From contig JAQSEB010000037.1 of the NCBI GenBank assembly GCA_030063045.1, forward strand, positions 806,001 through 870,000: a stretch of 64,000 nt of DNA, given 5' to 3'. The stretch is from Pratylenchus scribneri (taxonomy: Eukaryota; Nematoda; Chromadorea; Rhabditida; Pratylenchidae). Every line of letters starts with the position of its first letter. Positions within the stretch are counted from its first letter, which is position 1. This document shows, piece by piece, positions 21,884 to 34,090 of this stretch. The notes under the pieces are model-generated. The model worked only from the letters and a program-made list of their open reading frames with translations, did not search any database and was not told the origin of the DNA. The position numbers were made by a program, and so were the translations under genes.

Positions 21884-24800
21884 TCATTGAATTTTCCTTG
21901 GCAGTTTTTCTATCCAACCAAATATTCATTTTTACCGGGAAACGGGGATCACATTTGGCCCATTCATTTTTTTCCATTATATTCCTATTCATCCATTTTC
22001 ATTCTCCTTACTGCCCCCAAACCATTCTATTAAAATGACCCTGAGAAAATCAGATAAGAATAAGAAGACTGTGGTTTTAAGTGGGCATCCTCCTCCTAAT
22101 GCTTTTTGAAAAATGTCGGTTTTCGGTTTCTCCTATTTTCGGTTTAAAAGATCAAAAATTCTAAATTCGCTTTGAAATTTCATTGATTTTATCAAACAGA
22201 AACCAACTTTGTCCGACCCTATTATCTACCTCAATTCCCCCTATTCCTCCATTGTGCCTTTTTTGCCCACATTTTCTGGTGACCTCGTCCATTATTTGGT
22301 CAATCGGCGATAAAATAGATGGGGATGGGGACCGCATCCATTTTGAGGGAAAAATGAAGGGCAAAAATTGATTATTTGAGTAGCTAATTTGCATTTTCAA
22401 CCTCTTTTATTTAGTTTTGAAACAATCCCAAAAATTCCTTTTTTAATCATTTCATAATTTCCCTATACCAGATCATTTCCTTACAAAAATTGCCATAAAT
22501 CGGCTTTCATCCTTTTGGCCTATTTCATTACAACCGGTCATCTACATTCCTTTCCAAAATGCCCGGCGCTGACACTAATTCTTCTTTCCCAATTCCCCCA
22601 ATCCCATTGTCCCATTCATTCATTTTTTTTTCAATCGATTGGCTCTAGCAGTCCATCGATGACGGTTTGGGCCCTGCTTCATCCCCTGCCCTTCCTTTTT
22701 TCTTCATTCCCTTCATTCCATTCTCTCCTTAATCCTATTTTGACCACTTGCGCTTTCCATTTTCCAACCAAAATCAACCATTATCATCTCAAGATCTTCC
22801 ACTTTCCCTTATCCACCACCTTCAATTCCCGTCCAGCAATTCATTGCGCAATATTCCCGACCTCAAATTTCCTCATCCTCTATTTTCTTACCAATGCCAT
22901 CAAACTCGGCACAATTTTCCCCTCTATTATGGCACAAATCCAGCAGTGAAAATGCCCTTAATTTCTTTGCCATTCTTTTTTTGATCATTCGTTTCCGCTT
23001 ACCATTTTTCCTAACTTAATCCGCCTTTATTTCCTCAAATTTTTATAAGAAATTCGCATCCAACCAAATAGTTTTGTGTCTTTTTTCTTCTTTATTCGGC
23101 TCCTATATGGACGCACCATTCTTCCATCTATTTACGCCCAATCTACCCCCCCCCCCCCCCCCCATCTTCTTTCCTTATTTGCTGCCAGATGTTCGACCAA
23201 ATTGTCCAATGACCCCATCACGAGTTCATATTCATACAATTCTTTCGTATTATATTTTACAAGAGACCAAAAACCAAAAAACGACAAAAATTGGGTGAAA
23301 AGATTGTTTTTGAAATGTAAAGGGGGAATTGGGGAGTGTGATGAATTAATAGAATGTGGGGAAATAAGTGGAAAAATAAAGTATACGGTACCTCAAATTC
23401 CCTCAGTCAGTCAGTCAGCATCAACAGCACAATCATTTCCTCCTCGCGGCATCTTCTATAAAAATTCCCAAAAATGTACTTTGAATGCTGCCATTTCACA
23501 TTTTCTATTTTTCTTCTTTACTTTTTCCCCTTCCATTTTCTAATATATGGACAATAGTTTTAGCTAAATGCTCATCTGCTGGTTTCTGGTCACAATACAA
23601 CTAGGGTAGGTAAAATCGGTTTCTTTTTCAGAAAATCAATGAAATTTAAAACCGAAATTGGTAATATTTGCTCAAAAAACCAAAATAGGAGAAACCAAAA
23701 TTAATATTTTTCAAAAAAACCGTGTTTTAAAACCGAGAGAGCCTAAAAACCGATTTTCCCCTCGCATTTTGGCAAAAAATGGGGTTCAGTAGCAAAAAAT
23801 ACTTCTCTTCCTTTGCTATTCTCATATTTAATCAATCAACTTTCCACTTCCAATTCCTCTCCGCCTTCTTTTCTCAAATGTGTACATCGGCAATTCGCAT
23901 CAAAATAAATTGTGTTTTTGTACAATTTTTTCTCCTTAATCGGCTCCAATATGCTCGCACCAATTCCCAACCCCCCTCTTCAAGCACATTCATTGCTTTA
24001 TTTCCTTCCTTTATTTGTTGTTTGTTGGCAGATGTTCGGCCAAATAGTTCAATGACCCCTTCATTTTTTATTTCTTATTTTTCTATTCACCTTCTCTATT
24101 CTCCCCAATATTCATTCTTTTTCCTTCCATCTAGGTTGCGTGCGTCTCCGTCCCCTCGAGGACGGAAGGATTCCAACAATTTTCGCCTCAGGATGTCTCC
24201 GTCCCCGAATGGTCCTCCGCCGACCAATCACCGTCCTAGAAGGAATAAAGAATTTTATAAAAAAAGAAAGTGAATTGGAAAGGGCAAAACTATCACCACT
24301 TTCACATTCATTGGCCTATTAGGCCATTCATACATCCATCATTTTGTTTACCTAATTCATTTTCCCATTTTTTGCGCTTACGAAATATAGGATTTATATC
24401 CATTTACTCTTCCCCTTCTCCCTCACAATCACAATCCAATTCAACAGTGACCAATTGGGTCAAAAATACAGCTATGAATAATTGCCAAAAACTTCAATTT
24501 TATCACTATTCTTCGGCCAATTTTTTCCTCAATTCTCCCCTTTCATCATAGTGACACCTTATTGCCTTTTATAAAGAGTTTTACTACACTCTGGTTATGG
24601 AATTCTCTATCCATCCACCATTTTTCATTTTCTCAATGCTCTAATTTCCCATTATTCTTATGCCGGCTTATTCACATTTGGCCAATGCCAATTTCGATTT
24701 TTCCCTTTGATCAAAATTTCCCATCCTATTTTCAGTTTATCCATTACGGTCATCCATAGCAAATGATTTTTTTCGGCCCTCCTTTTATTTATATTTTATC

Positions 24801-27800
24801 AAAAACTCAATTCAAAATTTTTGAATTTTTCGACCTTTCCCATCTTTGTATTGTCTTCTTCCCCCATTTTCCCTTATGGGAATTTTTTCATAACTAACTG
24901 CTCATTTTATCTTCCCAGATACTGTATGGTAAATCGGCGATAAATAGATCGGGAAGGTGGCCGCAAATCCCCCATCCATTTTGAGGGAAAAGAACGGGCA
25001 AAATTCTGACTTGACACTCTCATCGGGTTTGGTTTTGGATTCCATTTCATTTTTCTGCTTCTTTTCAATTAATTTGTCATTTTTATTTTTTCCGGTTTGG
25101 CACTTTCATCAAATTCCTCAATTCGGTCTTTCTCAAATTGAATAGCTAACGGTGTCATAATACCAGTTTTTCGAGAATTTTCCACAATTTTCATCCCTGC
25201 CAGTTTTTTTTATTCCTGATTTTTGTCCTATTTTTCAAAAAATAAGTTTACCAAATTTTATTTTTTATTAAAAAAGGAAAAATTTTCCCTTTTCGGGCTA
25301 AAATTTTGGCAATGATCAAATTTTCAATTATGAGATAATTTTAAAGCGTATCATATTTTTATTTCAAAGCGTAAATTGTGCAAATAAATCGTCACAAAAT
25401 TAATTTTAAATGAGACAAAAAAAATATAAAAGGAATAAAGCAGCTTTAGTGAAGTAATTCACAGGCATGCCATTTTACTCTAAATTCTGGCGAGTCTAAA
25501 AATTTGGCAAAATTGTAAAAATTTACAAAAATTTTGGCAAAATAGGCATGTTTAAAAAGTGTTGAAATGCAAAATAAATGATTTTATAAAATTTTTTGTC
25601 TCATATTTTATTTTTTGACTTGAACTATTTGCAACAATTTAATCTTTACAATAATGAACAATTACTTGCACTAGACACTACAGATACAATATACAAATCC
25701 ATTTTCTCATTTTTGCATAGTTTTTTATACTTTTTTTTTCTTCCCCATCACAATTATTTATATTTTCCTATTTTTCAATAAATTTTTGCGTTGACCACTC
25801 TTTCCATTCATTGACAATTTCCTACGGGCATATGGGAATCTAAGAAATTCACATTTTCCTTTTCCCAGATACAAAAATATCATATTTTTTCGAGGCATTC
25901 TTCCAGAATTTCAATAAATTTTTATCAATTGAAGATTAATTCTTCCATCTATTGTTATAGCTATATTTGCATATTATGTTATATGTCGGTGATAAAAATA
26001 AGTATGGAAAATGCCACAAATCCTCATTTCTCATTCGTTTTGATTTTCGAGGGAAAAAGAAAGGGCAAAAATTGGTTTTATTTAAAATGAATTGTTAATT
26101 TACATATTCATCCTCACTTATTTAATTTTTATACTAACCCAAAAATTTCTTTTTTTCTCCCATTTAACAACTCCCATCTATTTACGAAATCCATCTAAAA
26201 TTATCATTACATTGAATCAATCAAATAGCTTCTATCCATTTTTGTCCATAGCAAATGATTGTAATATTTAACAAAATATATTTTCGATAAAATAATTAAA
26301 TCCCTGGAGAAATGTTTCAATATCAGTCCCTCCTTTTATTTAAAGATTTACAAAACTTTCACAGTCACAAATTATATTTCAAAAAAGGAATAAAATTCTT
26401 TTATTTTCCATTCTTTCACAATCATATATTTGTCATTCTTCAAAAAGGATCGTGCATTTTTTAAATCCATTTACAAATAAATTAGTCCTTTAGGGATTTT
26501 TATCTCATTCAGCCGTCCTTTTCATTAATCAAAGAAATTAATTAATTCACAATTAAATTTTATTATTTTTCTAGATTATTTTGGACTTTGTCCCTATTTA
26601 TCCCCAGAGCGCATAATCGAAATTTTAACATCTTCCCTCTTAATAGAATTCCTCCTCCTTTTTGCATAAATAAATACATTACTCCATCTATTTCGCCCTA
26701 AAAGTTATAAATAACCTAAATTTTTTTAAATATTATGATTTCTCCGAAATTCCATTATGAATCATTTTCGATATATTTTTTTTAAGCTTTCTTCAATAAG
26801 TTAAATTCACCTTCTATTTCTAAGAATATTTTATTATAATTTAACAAGTTTTTTTCCAAACTCCAATTTTAATGTTCAATACTTTGGGCTAATTTAATTT
26901 TTATTTTTCTAACTAATTTTAAAACCAAAATTGCCCATCAATCCTCACTTTCTCACTCATTTCCCTTCCTATTCCTCAATTCTTCTATCCAATTTGGGTT
27001 CTAGGTATTCGTTTTCGTTCGGTGATTTAAATTTAAATAGTATATTGCTCCATTTTTTACCGTGAAAAGCAATAAAAAACCTATTTTTTAAAATATTTTG
27101 TTTCCCGAAATTCCAATTTGAATAATTTTCGATATATTTTATTTAGGAAATCGCGATTTTTCCAATTTTTAAATTTTTAATTCATAAAATATTAAATTAT
27201 AAATTTATTTAATTTTCTATTTATAGGAAAAAACAATTTTTAAAATTTAATTTGAACATCTAAAAGCATTCAAAAATTTGCATTTTTCTTCAATTTGGAC
27301 AAACAAACCAAAGAGGCAAAACCAAGTAAATATAAAATAATTAAATTAAAAATGGATGACAAAAATTTGGACAAATGAATAAATTCATAATAATAAAAGA
27401 AAAACGGAAAAAAATTAAATATTTATTATTTAATTTATTAAAAATGAATGGCAAATAATTTTAATTTCATTTTTATATTATAAATAAATATTATTCGATT
27501 TTTGTAGCTGATCAAATTAATTTTATTTTTCGGAATATAATAAAATCAATTTATTTTGGAATTTTTTTTTAAAAATAAAGTTTTACTATTACAAATTTTA
27601 TTAATTTAAAAATATTATTTTGTCTTTTAAAAACACAAAATGTTAATTATTTTACACTTGCGATATATGAAAATTTTTTATTTTATGGCTAAATTTTTTG
27701 CAATTTTAAGAAAATTTTAATATTTTTGAAGATTATTATTAGCTTTTTAAAAAATAAATAAATTTTCAAAATTAACTTTTTTGGAATAGTTTTTAATTAG

Positions 27801-27983
27801 AAAGAAATTTTTTGTTTTTAGAATTTTCTTATTCCTTTAAATAAAATATCGTGATGAATCTACTGTATTTTTGATTAAATGTTTAAATTATTTTGATTCT
27901 ATTCAAATAAAATTGCATAATATATTTGACAAATATTCTATAAATAAATAAAAATAAAATTATTTAATGCTACTATTTTTAAG
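21884..27983. other. Non-coding region rich in diverged duplications
   Basis: No intact gene is supported. A block around a TCGGCGATAAAATAGAT / TTTTGAGGGAAAA landmark occurs three times, near 22305-22375, 24930-25005 and 25985-26070. A block with TTCGCATC, TCGGCTCC.ATATG and GCAGATGTTCG.CCAAAT occurs near 23055-23220 and again near 23895-24060. Positions about 22760-23490 recur near 37187-37700. The degenerate Lys/Glu-rich relative of the 55-aa frame is at 25008-25081. A poly-C run sits near 23147-23163. From 26100 on the sequence is featureless A+T-rich DNA. Confidence 0.6.
25008..25081 (-). pseudogene. Degenerate relative of the 55-aa Lys/Glu-rich frame
   Basis: Read on the minus strand this gives NDKLIEKKQKNEMESKTK and then PDESVKS, which aligns with HDKLAKKKSIDEKQKNEIES and following residues of the frame at 21716-21883. 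Flanking reading is shifted and has no start, so it appears decayed. Confidence 0.45.
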
Positions 27984-28229
27984 ACAAAAACAATTCGTTG
28001 CCGATTTTGGCTTCAAAACCGTGCGTGCCGGTCATCAAGCTTCGTTATAAGCCCTTCAGGCCAAAAAGAAAAAAGGAATCAATTTGAAGAAAAGGGCCTG
28101 AAGAAAACGTAACGGTAATTTTGTCTTTTTTTGCCGAAGTCAAAATTTATTGCAGGCAGGCCATCAATTCATTGGAAGGAGTGCACCCAAAATTGGCCTT
28201 GTTGGAATTATTTGGAAGTGATTTTTGGG
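27984..28229 (+). CDS. Two candidate exons of an unrecognised gene
   Basis: Exon A, 27984-28108, follows acceptor TTTTTAAG, ends at GTAACG and is open throughout in one frame (KTIRCRFWLQNRACRSSS, then a Lys-rich tail ending EEKGLKK). Exon B, 28156-28229, lies between TATTGCAG and GTAAGA and reads QAINSLEGVHPKLALLELFG then SDFWG. The phases join correctly (2 plus 1), and both are clearly less A+T rich than the surroundings. Exon B ends in phase 1. Possible continuations are a short tail from about 28561 or the candidate exon at 31336. No domain was recognised, and start and stop are not defined. Confidence 0.4.
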
Positions 28230-28287
28230 GTAAGAAAGGGAAATACAAGAAAATAGGGTATTCTATTTTTAAATTCTTAATTGGAAG

Positions 28288-28424
28288 TCCGATTAGGGTG
28301 AATTATAGCTCAATAGAAAAAGAGCTCGAAAAGTTGCTGAGCAAGTCGGGGCAATTTCAATTATTACTAGATAAATTCAGTTTTTCGAGCTCTTTTGAAA
28401 GAGCTATCACTCACTCCAATCGGA
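28288..28424. repeat. Imperfect hairpin (about 45-bp arms, 47-nt loop)
   Basis: The arm at 28288-28332 (TCCGATTAGGGTGA... AGAGCTCGAAAA) is the inverted, imperfect complement of 28382-28424 (TTTTCGAGCTCTTTTGAAAG ... CCAATCGGA). It lies directly after the donor of candidate exon B, hence probably intronic. It could be a small MITE or a structured RNA. Confidence 0.6.
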
Positions 28425-28624
28425 TCTACAAGACATCCAGAAATTCAAAATCAATTTACAATTTTTTTGGTTTATTTAGACACAACTTTGCCAAATCAAT
28501 TGAAATCAATTTGACAAAAGCCGAAGGAAGAATCAACAAAAACTCAACTAGCCTGCCTTCTTGAACACCTTTGAATTGGCCCAAAACCACAGCAAATTGG
28601 AAAAGGCAACAGGTAAATTAATTT

Positions 28625-31335
28625 AAATGCATTATAAAATTCAAAAAATAAAAAAGCAAAATAAGCAAAATATTAAATTTTACATAAATTAATTTCACAA
28701 TCACAATGTCCATCTCCTTCTTTTTTAATCTATTCAATTCCCGATTTTCCTTCTTTTTTTCCAATGAATTTCTCAATTATTTCATCATAGTCTCTTCCCA
28801 ATTATGAATACATAAAAACAAAAATGTAGGTATTCAAAAATTCGGAATTTTATTAATTATATTTTGAAATAATAATCGTTATTTTGCTCCTGCCAACGGA
28901 TAACCCACGCAACTTCCAAATTTTCGGATCCTAAATCTTGTTACAATTTATCATCAAAATTTTGAATAATTTTTTTAATATCTAAAAAATAAATCTTCCA
29001 TGAAAAATTTGTTATTATTCATAGAAGCAATAATTTTGAAAGGACTCATCCTTGTCCCTGATTTTTTTAAAGAAATGTTGAAGAAAGGGAAAAATCGAAA
29101 ATCATCGAAAATCATCGAAAATATCTTTTTTCTTTTATCACTAATCCTTTTCAAATATTTTTTTAAAGAAATGTCACTTTCTCATTCCCATTCTCACTTG
29201 GTTAAAATATTAAAATTGTATACTTTAATTTAAATAAAATTAATTTTCACTTTCTTCTCTTTTTTTTTGGCAATTTTCCATTATTATTTTTTTGAATTAT
29301 TTTCACCCATCCAAATATTTCCTATTTTTCGGCAATTCCTTTCCAAATGTTTCCAATTCTGCAGCTAAAATATTTCCCCCATTTAGATGAAAAATCGATC
29401 GAAAATTTTATAAAAATGCCTTCTGGCACAAATGTCTTTCAATTTTTTTTCTTAAAAACAGTCAATTTCTCATTTTAACCATAAATTTACAATTTTCTTG
29501 ACCATTAAATTTTTCAAATATGAAATTTTTTGGATTTATTTTAATTCATTCGGCAATGAAATTACGATTTTCGATTTTTGGAAATTTTTGGGCCCATCTA
29601 AATTTCGATTTCGATCGACTTTATTTTCTGAGAAATCGATGCCATCTCTATTTTGAATTAAATAACTCAAATTTTTAAACAATTTCCTTATTTTTTTTTA
29701 AATTTTCTAAATTCTAGCCGCATCTCTGTTAAAATAATTTATTTTATTTAAAAATAAAAATCTTTATCCCATTTCAATTATATCCCTTTTTTGGCAAATT
29801 TTTGGCTAAATTTTCATTTTTTTTTCTATACAATATACTATTTACATTTTTTTTAAAATAAGAACAGATTTTTAAGTATTTCTCTCGTTTTCACTAATTT
29901 TTTTTTGCTTCCACAATTTTAGTAAAAATTTTTCTCAGCTAATTTTTACATATTTTCAATTAATCTTATTAGCTTTACTTCATTTCCCCCAGTTCTATAA
30001 TTTTCCATCTCTTCATTTTTGACCCATTTCACACATTTTTTGTCGCATTTATAACATTTTTTTCCAATTATTCCTATGCATTAATATTTTCTTCCAAATT
30101 TTTCCTATTTTGTATTCATTTTTTATTATAATTATAGTTCCTTTCAATGTGTTATTTCAACTTTCCTCCTTATAAAATATTTTGATATGATTTCAATTCA
30201 GCTATCAAACTGGTTAATTGCCCTAAATTCATCCATTTCCAATTTTATCAATATTTTTTTGGCATTCCATTATCATTTGAACTGTTTTAATTCCATTCAA
30301 ATATTTCCCTTTTGCAATCAGAAATGGAAAAATCGAAATTTTTATTAAATATAAAAAGGTTTTTGGCACAAATCTTCTATTTAAAATGCAAACTACTTTA
30401 ATTTTGACCAAATGAATGAATAAATCTTACTTTAATAAATTTAAAAAATTTCTTTTTTAAATATATAATTGTAACGAATTTTGTATCTATCTAAAATCCA
30501 TGAATATTTCAGCAAAATGCTCATAATTATTAAAATTTGTAATTGTCGACTAATTATAATTTTAATATAAGAAATTGTGTGAAATTTTAAATATAATAAA
30601 ATTTCTTTATTGCAATTCTTGCCTATTTTTCTTCCTTTGAAATTTTATTTTGTTCCTTTGTCAAATAATAAGAAAGTCCCATTTTATTTCCATTTTATAG
30701 TATTTATTTATTTTGTGATTTTCAGAAATGTTTTCCCCATTTTTTATTATAGTTTCCATTCATCAAAAATACATATTTTTTATTGATCATTCAATTAAAA
30801 GAACACACTAAAAATGATTTTCTCATTCATTACAAATCAAGCATCATTAATTGGCCTTAATTCGAAGGAGTTTAAATTTATTATTTTAATTTTAGTATTA
30901 TGATATCACTTTTCCCTTATTGATTTTTTTCCATTTTTATAATTAATAATTTGAAAATAGTCCTATCCCAAAATGAATCAAAAATTCCAGATTGAATTTT
31001 TTATATTTTATCAAATAATTTTATAAATTTAATTGCAATTTTATACAATTTAAGTTTCCTTTCATGAAAAATTTTGTAATCACAATTTTTAATGATATAA
31101 AAATTATTTTCATAGAAAATCCAATTTATATTCAACAATAAAATTTATTATATTAAAATTATCATTTAAAAGTGTCAATCAAGAGAAATATTTTTTCATT
31201 TATTCTTCTAGCTTCTTAAAAATTTATGATATTTTTTATAAGCCTATTCATAGGTCCTATTAAAATTTATTAATAAGATTTTAATTATTTAATCCTCCAA
31301 AAGTGCATTCAATTCATTCTTGCCCCCCATTTTAG
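28625..31335. other. A+T-rich non-coding segment, one half of a segmental duplication
   Basis: No gene is supported. About 29100-31240 is collinear with about 39540-41630. Shared landmarks include CACTAATCCTTTTCAAATAT, GGCAATTTTCC, CCAATTCTGCAGC, TTTTATTTCCATTTTATA, TTATTGATCATTCAATTAAA, AATTAATAATTTGAAAAT and CTATCCCAAAATGAATCAAA. The opposite copy leads straight into the Ulp1-type gene; this one does not. Confidence 0.6.
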
Positions 31336-31410
31336 CCAATCTTCTTGCATTTTGGCAAATCTTCTTGGATTTTGGCTGCAATCAATTCGTCGTGTCAAAC
31401 AAATTGTTGC
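31336..31410 (+). CDS. Candidate exon of unknown gene
   Basis: A 75-bp segment between acceptor CCATTTTAG and donor GTGAGT is open in more than one frame. In the phase left by candidate exon B (28156-28229) it reads ANLLAFWQIFLDFGCNQF and on to LLPK; in another frame it reads FWLQSIRRVKQIVAE. The evidence is only its splice signals, openness and lower A+T content. It could be a non-coding coincidence. Confidence 0.25.
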
Positions 31411-31750
31411 CGAAGTGAGTAAATCAATCATATGATTAATTGGGATGATTCTCTTCCTAACTAAAAGAATGCAAAATATTACCTTTAATGGGTTTAAATA
31501 TAAAAAAAATTTAAATTTAAAAATTCTCAAAATTGCTTCAAAAAATAGCATCTAATTTATGTTTTATGCAATTCTTGATTTCAAAAATTTACTTCAAATT
31601 TTTTCCGAATGGTCCTATCCTCTTCATACCTTTTCCTCATTTCTGCCTTCTCAAATAACTCTTCAAAAATTCTATTATTCTTTTCCTTTCCAATTTGTAA
31701 ACAATTTCGCATTGAAGATTTTGAGGTGCACCCATATTTTTTAAATTTTT

Positions 31751-33526
31751 GGTCAAAAAAAGTATTTAATTTGAGTTAGAAATTTAATTATTTTATAGAG
31801 AATTAATTTATTTTGATACATAAAATAATCCTATCCTTTCAAAAATATTCACATATCGATAAAAATTAGTGGAAATTATGTTTAAAATTCTCAAAAATTT
31901 TTTAAAAATTTTTTGGTCAAAAAAAGTATTTAATTTGAGATAGAAATTTAATTATTTTATAGAGAATTAATTTATTTTGATACATAAAATAATCCTATCC
32001 TTTCAAAAATATTCACATATCGATAAAAATTAGTGGAAATTATGTTTAAAATTCTCAAAAATTTTTTAAAAATTTTTTGGTCAAAAAAAGTATTTAATTT
32101 GAGTTAGAAATTTAATTATTTTATAGAGAATTAATTTATTTTGATACATAAAATAATCCTATCCTTTCAAAAATATTCACATATCGATAAAAATTAGTGG
32201 AAATTATGTTTAAAATTCTCAAAAATTTTTTAAAAATTTTTTGGTCAAAAAAAGTATTTAATTTGAGTTAGAAATTTAATTATTTTATAGAGAATTAATT
32301 TATTTTGATACATAAAATAATCCTATCCTTTCAAAAATATTCACATATCGATAAAAATTAGTGGAAATTATGTTTAAAATTCTCAAAAATTTTTTAAAAA
32401 TTTTTTGGTCAAAAAAAGTATTTAATTTGAGATAGAAATTTAATTATTTTATAGAGAATTAATTTATTTTGATACATAAAATAATCCTATCCTTTCAAAA
32501 ATATTCACATATCGATAAAAATTAGTGGAAATTATGTTTAAAATTCTCAAAAATTTTTTAAAAATTTTTTGGTCAAAAAAAGTATTTAATTTGAGTTAGA
32601 AATTTAATTATTTTATAGAGAATTAATTTATTTTGATACATAAAATAATCCTATCCTTTCAAAAATATTCACATATCGATAAAAATTAGTGGAAATTATG
32701 TTTAAAATTCTCAAAAATTTTTTAAAAATTTTTTGGTCAAAAAAAGTATTTAATTTGAGTTAGAAATTTAATTATTTTATAGAGAATTAATTTATTTTGA
32801 TACATAAAATAATCCTATCCTTTCAAAAATATTCACATATCGATAAAAATTAGTGGAAATTATGTTTAAAATTCTCAAAAATTTTTTAAAAATTTTTTGG
32901 TCAAAAAAAGTATTTAATTTGAGTTAGAAATTTAATTATTTTATAGAGAATTAATTTATTTTGATACATAAAATAATCCTATCCTTTCAAAAATATTCAC
33001 ATATCGATAAAAATTAGTGGAAATTATGTTTAAAATTCTCAAAAATTTTTTAAAAATTTTTTGGTCAAAAAAAGTATTTAATTTGAGTTAGAAATTTAAT
33101 TATTTTATAGAGAATTAATTTATTTTGATACATAAAATAATCCTATCCTTTCAAAAATATTCACATATCGATAAAAATTAGTGGAAATTATGTTTAAAAT
33201 TCTCAAAAATTTTTTAAAAATTTTTTGGTCAAAAAAAGTATTTAATTTGAGTTAGAAATTTAATTATTTTATAGAGAATTAATTTATTTTGAAACATAAA
33301 ATAATCCTATCCTTTCAAAAATATTCACATATCGATAAAAATTAGTGGAAATTATGTTTAAAATTCTCAAAAATTTTTTAAAAATTTTTTGGTCAAAAAA
33401 AGTATTTAATTTGAGTTAGAAATTTAATTTATATTATAGAGAATTAATTTATTTTGGTCCATAAAATAATCCCATCCTTTCAAAAATATTCACATATCGA
33501 TAAAAATTAGTGGAAATTATGTTTAA
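31751..33526. repeat. 164-bp satellite array, about 11 copies
   Basis: Near-identical 164-bp units start at GGTCAAAAAAAGTATTTAAT (first starts at 31751, 31915 and 32079, each 164 apart). Each unit contains TTCACATATCGATAAAAATT. Copies differ by single bases (GAGTTAG or GAGATAG), while the last copies are more diverged. High identity indicates recent expansion or homogenisation. The first unit follows the candidate exon at 31336-31410 by about 340 bp. Confidence 0.97.
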
Positions 33527-34090
33527 CATAAGCAAAAATTAACTGAAGCTGGAAATGCATTCATTGCATAACCAAAAATTAACTGAAGCTGGAAATGCAT
33601 TCATTGCATAACCAAAAATTAACTGAAGCTGGAAATGCATTCATTGCATAAGCAAAAATTAACTGAAGCTGGAAATGCATTCATTGCATAAGCAAAAATT
33701 AACTGAAGATGGAAATGCATTCATTGCATAACCAAAAATTAACTGAAGATGGAAATGCATTCATTGCATAACCAAAAATTAACTAAAGCTGGAAATGCAT
33801 TCATTGCATAAGCAAAAATTAACTGAAGATGGAAATGCATTCATTGCATAACCAAAAATTAACTGAAGCTGGAAATGCATTCATTGCATAACCAAAAATT
33901 AACTGAAGCTGGAAATGCATTCATTGCATAAGCAAAAATTAACTGAAGATGGAAATGCATTCATTGCATAACCAAAAATTAACTGAAGCTGGAAATGCAT
34001 TCTTTGCATAAGCAAAAATTAACTGAAACTGGAAATGCATTCATTGCATAAGCAAAAATTAACTGAAGCTGGAAATGCATTCATTGCATA
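33527..34090. repeat. 40-bp satellite array, type B monomers, about 14 copies
   Basis: Units of CATAAGCAAAAATTAACTGA then AGCTGGAAATGCATTCATTG directly continue from a truncated 164-bp unit. The monomer is the same family as type B of the array at 20031-20911, 13 kb away. Confidence 0.95.

Noticed and set aside
23585..23760. Possible small MITE with AAATCGGTTT ends
   Set aside because: Ends are only loosely inverted and no target duplication is visible; probably a fragment related to the CGGTTTT-rich hAT family.
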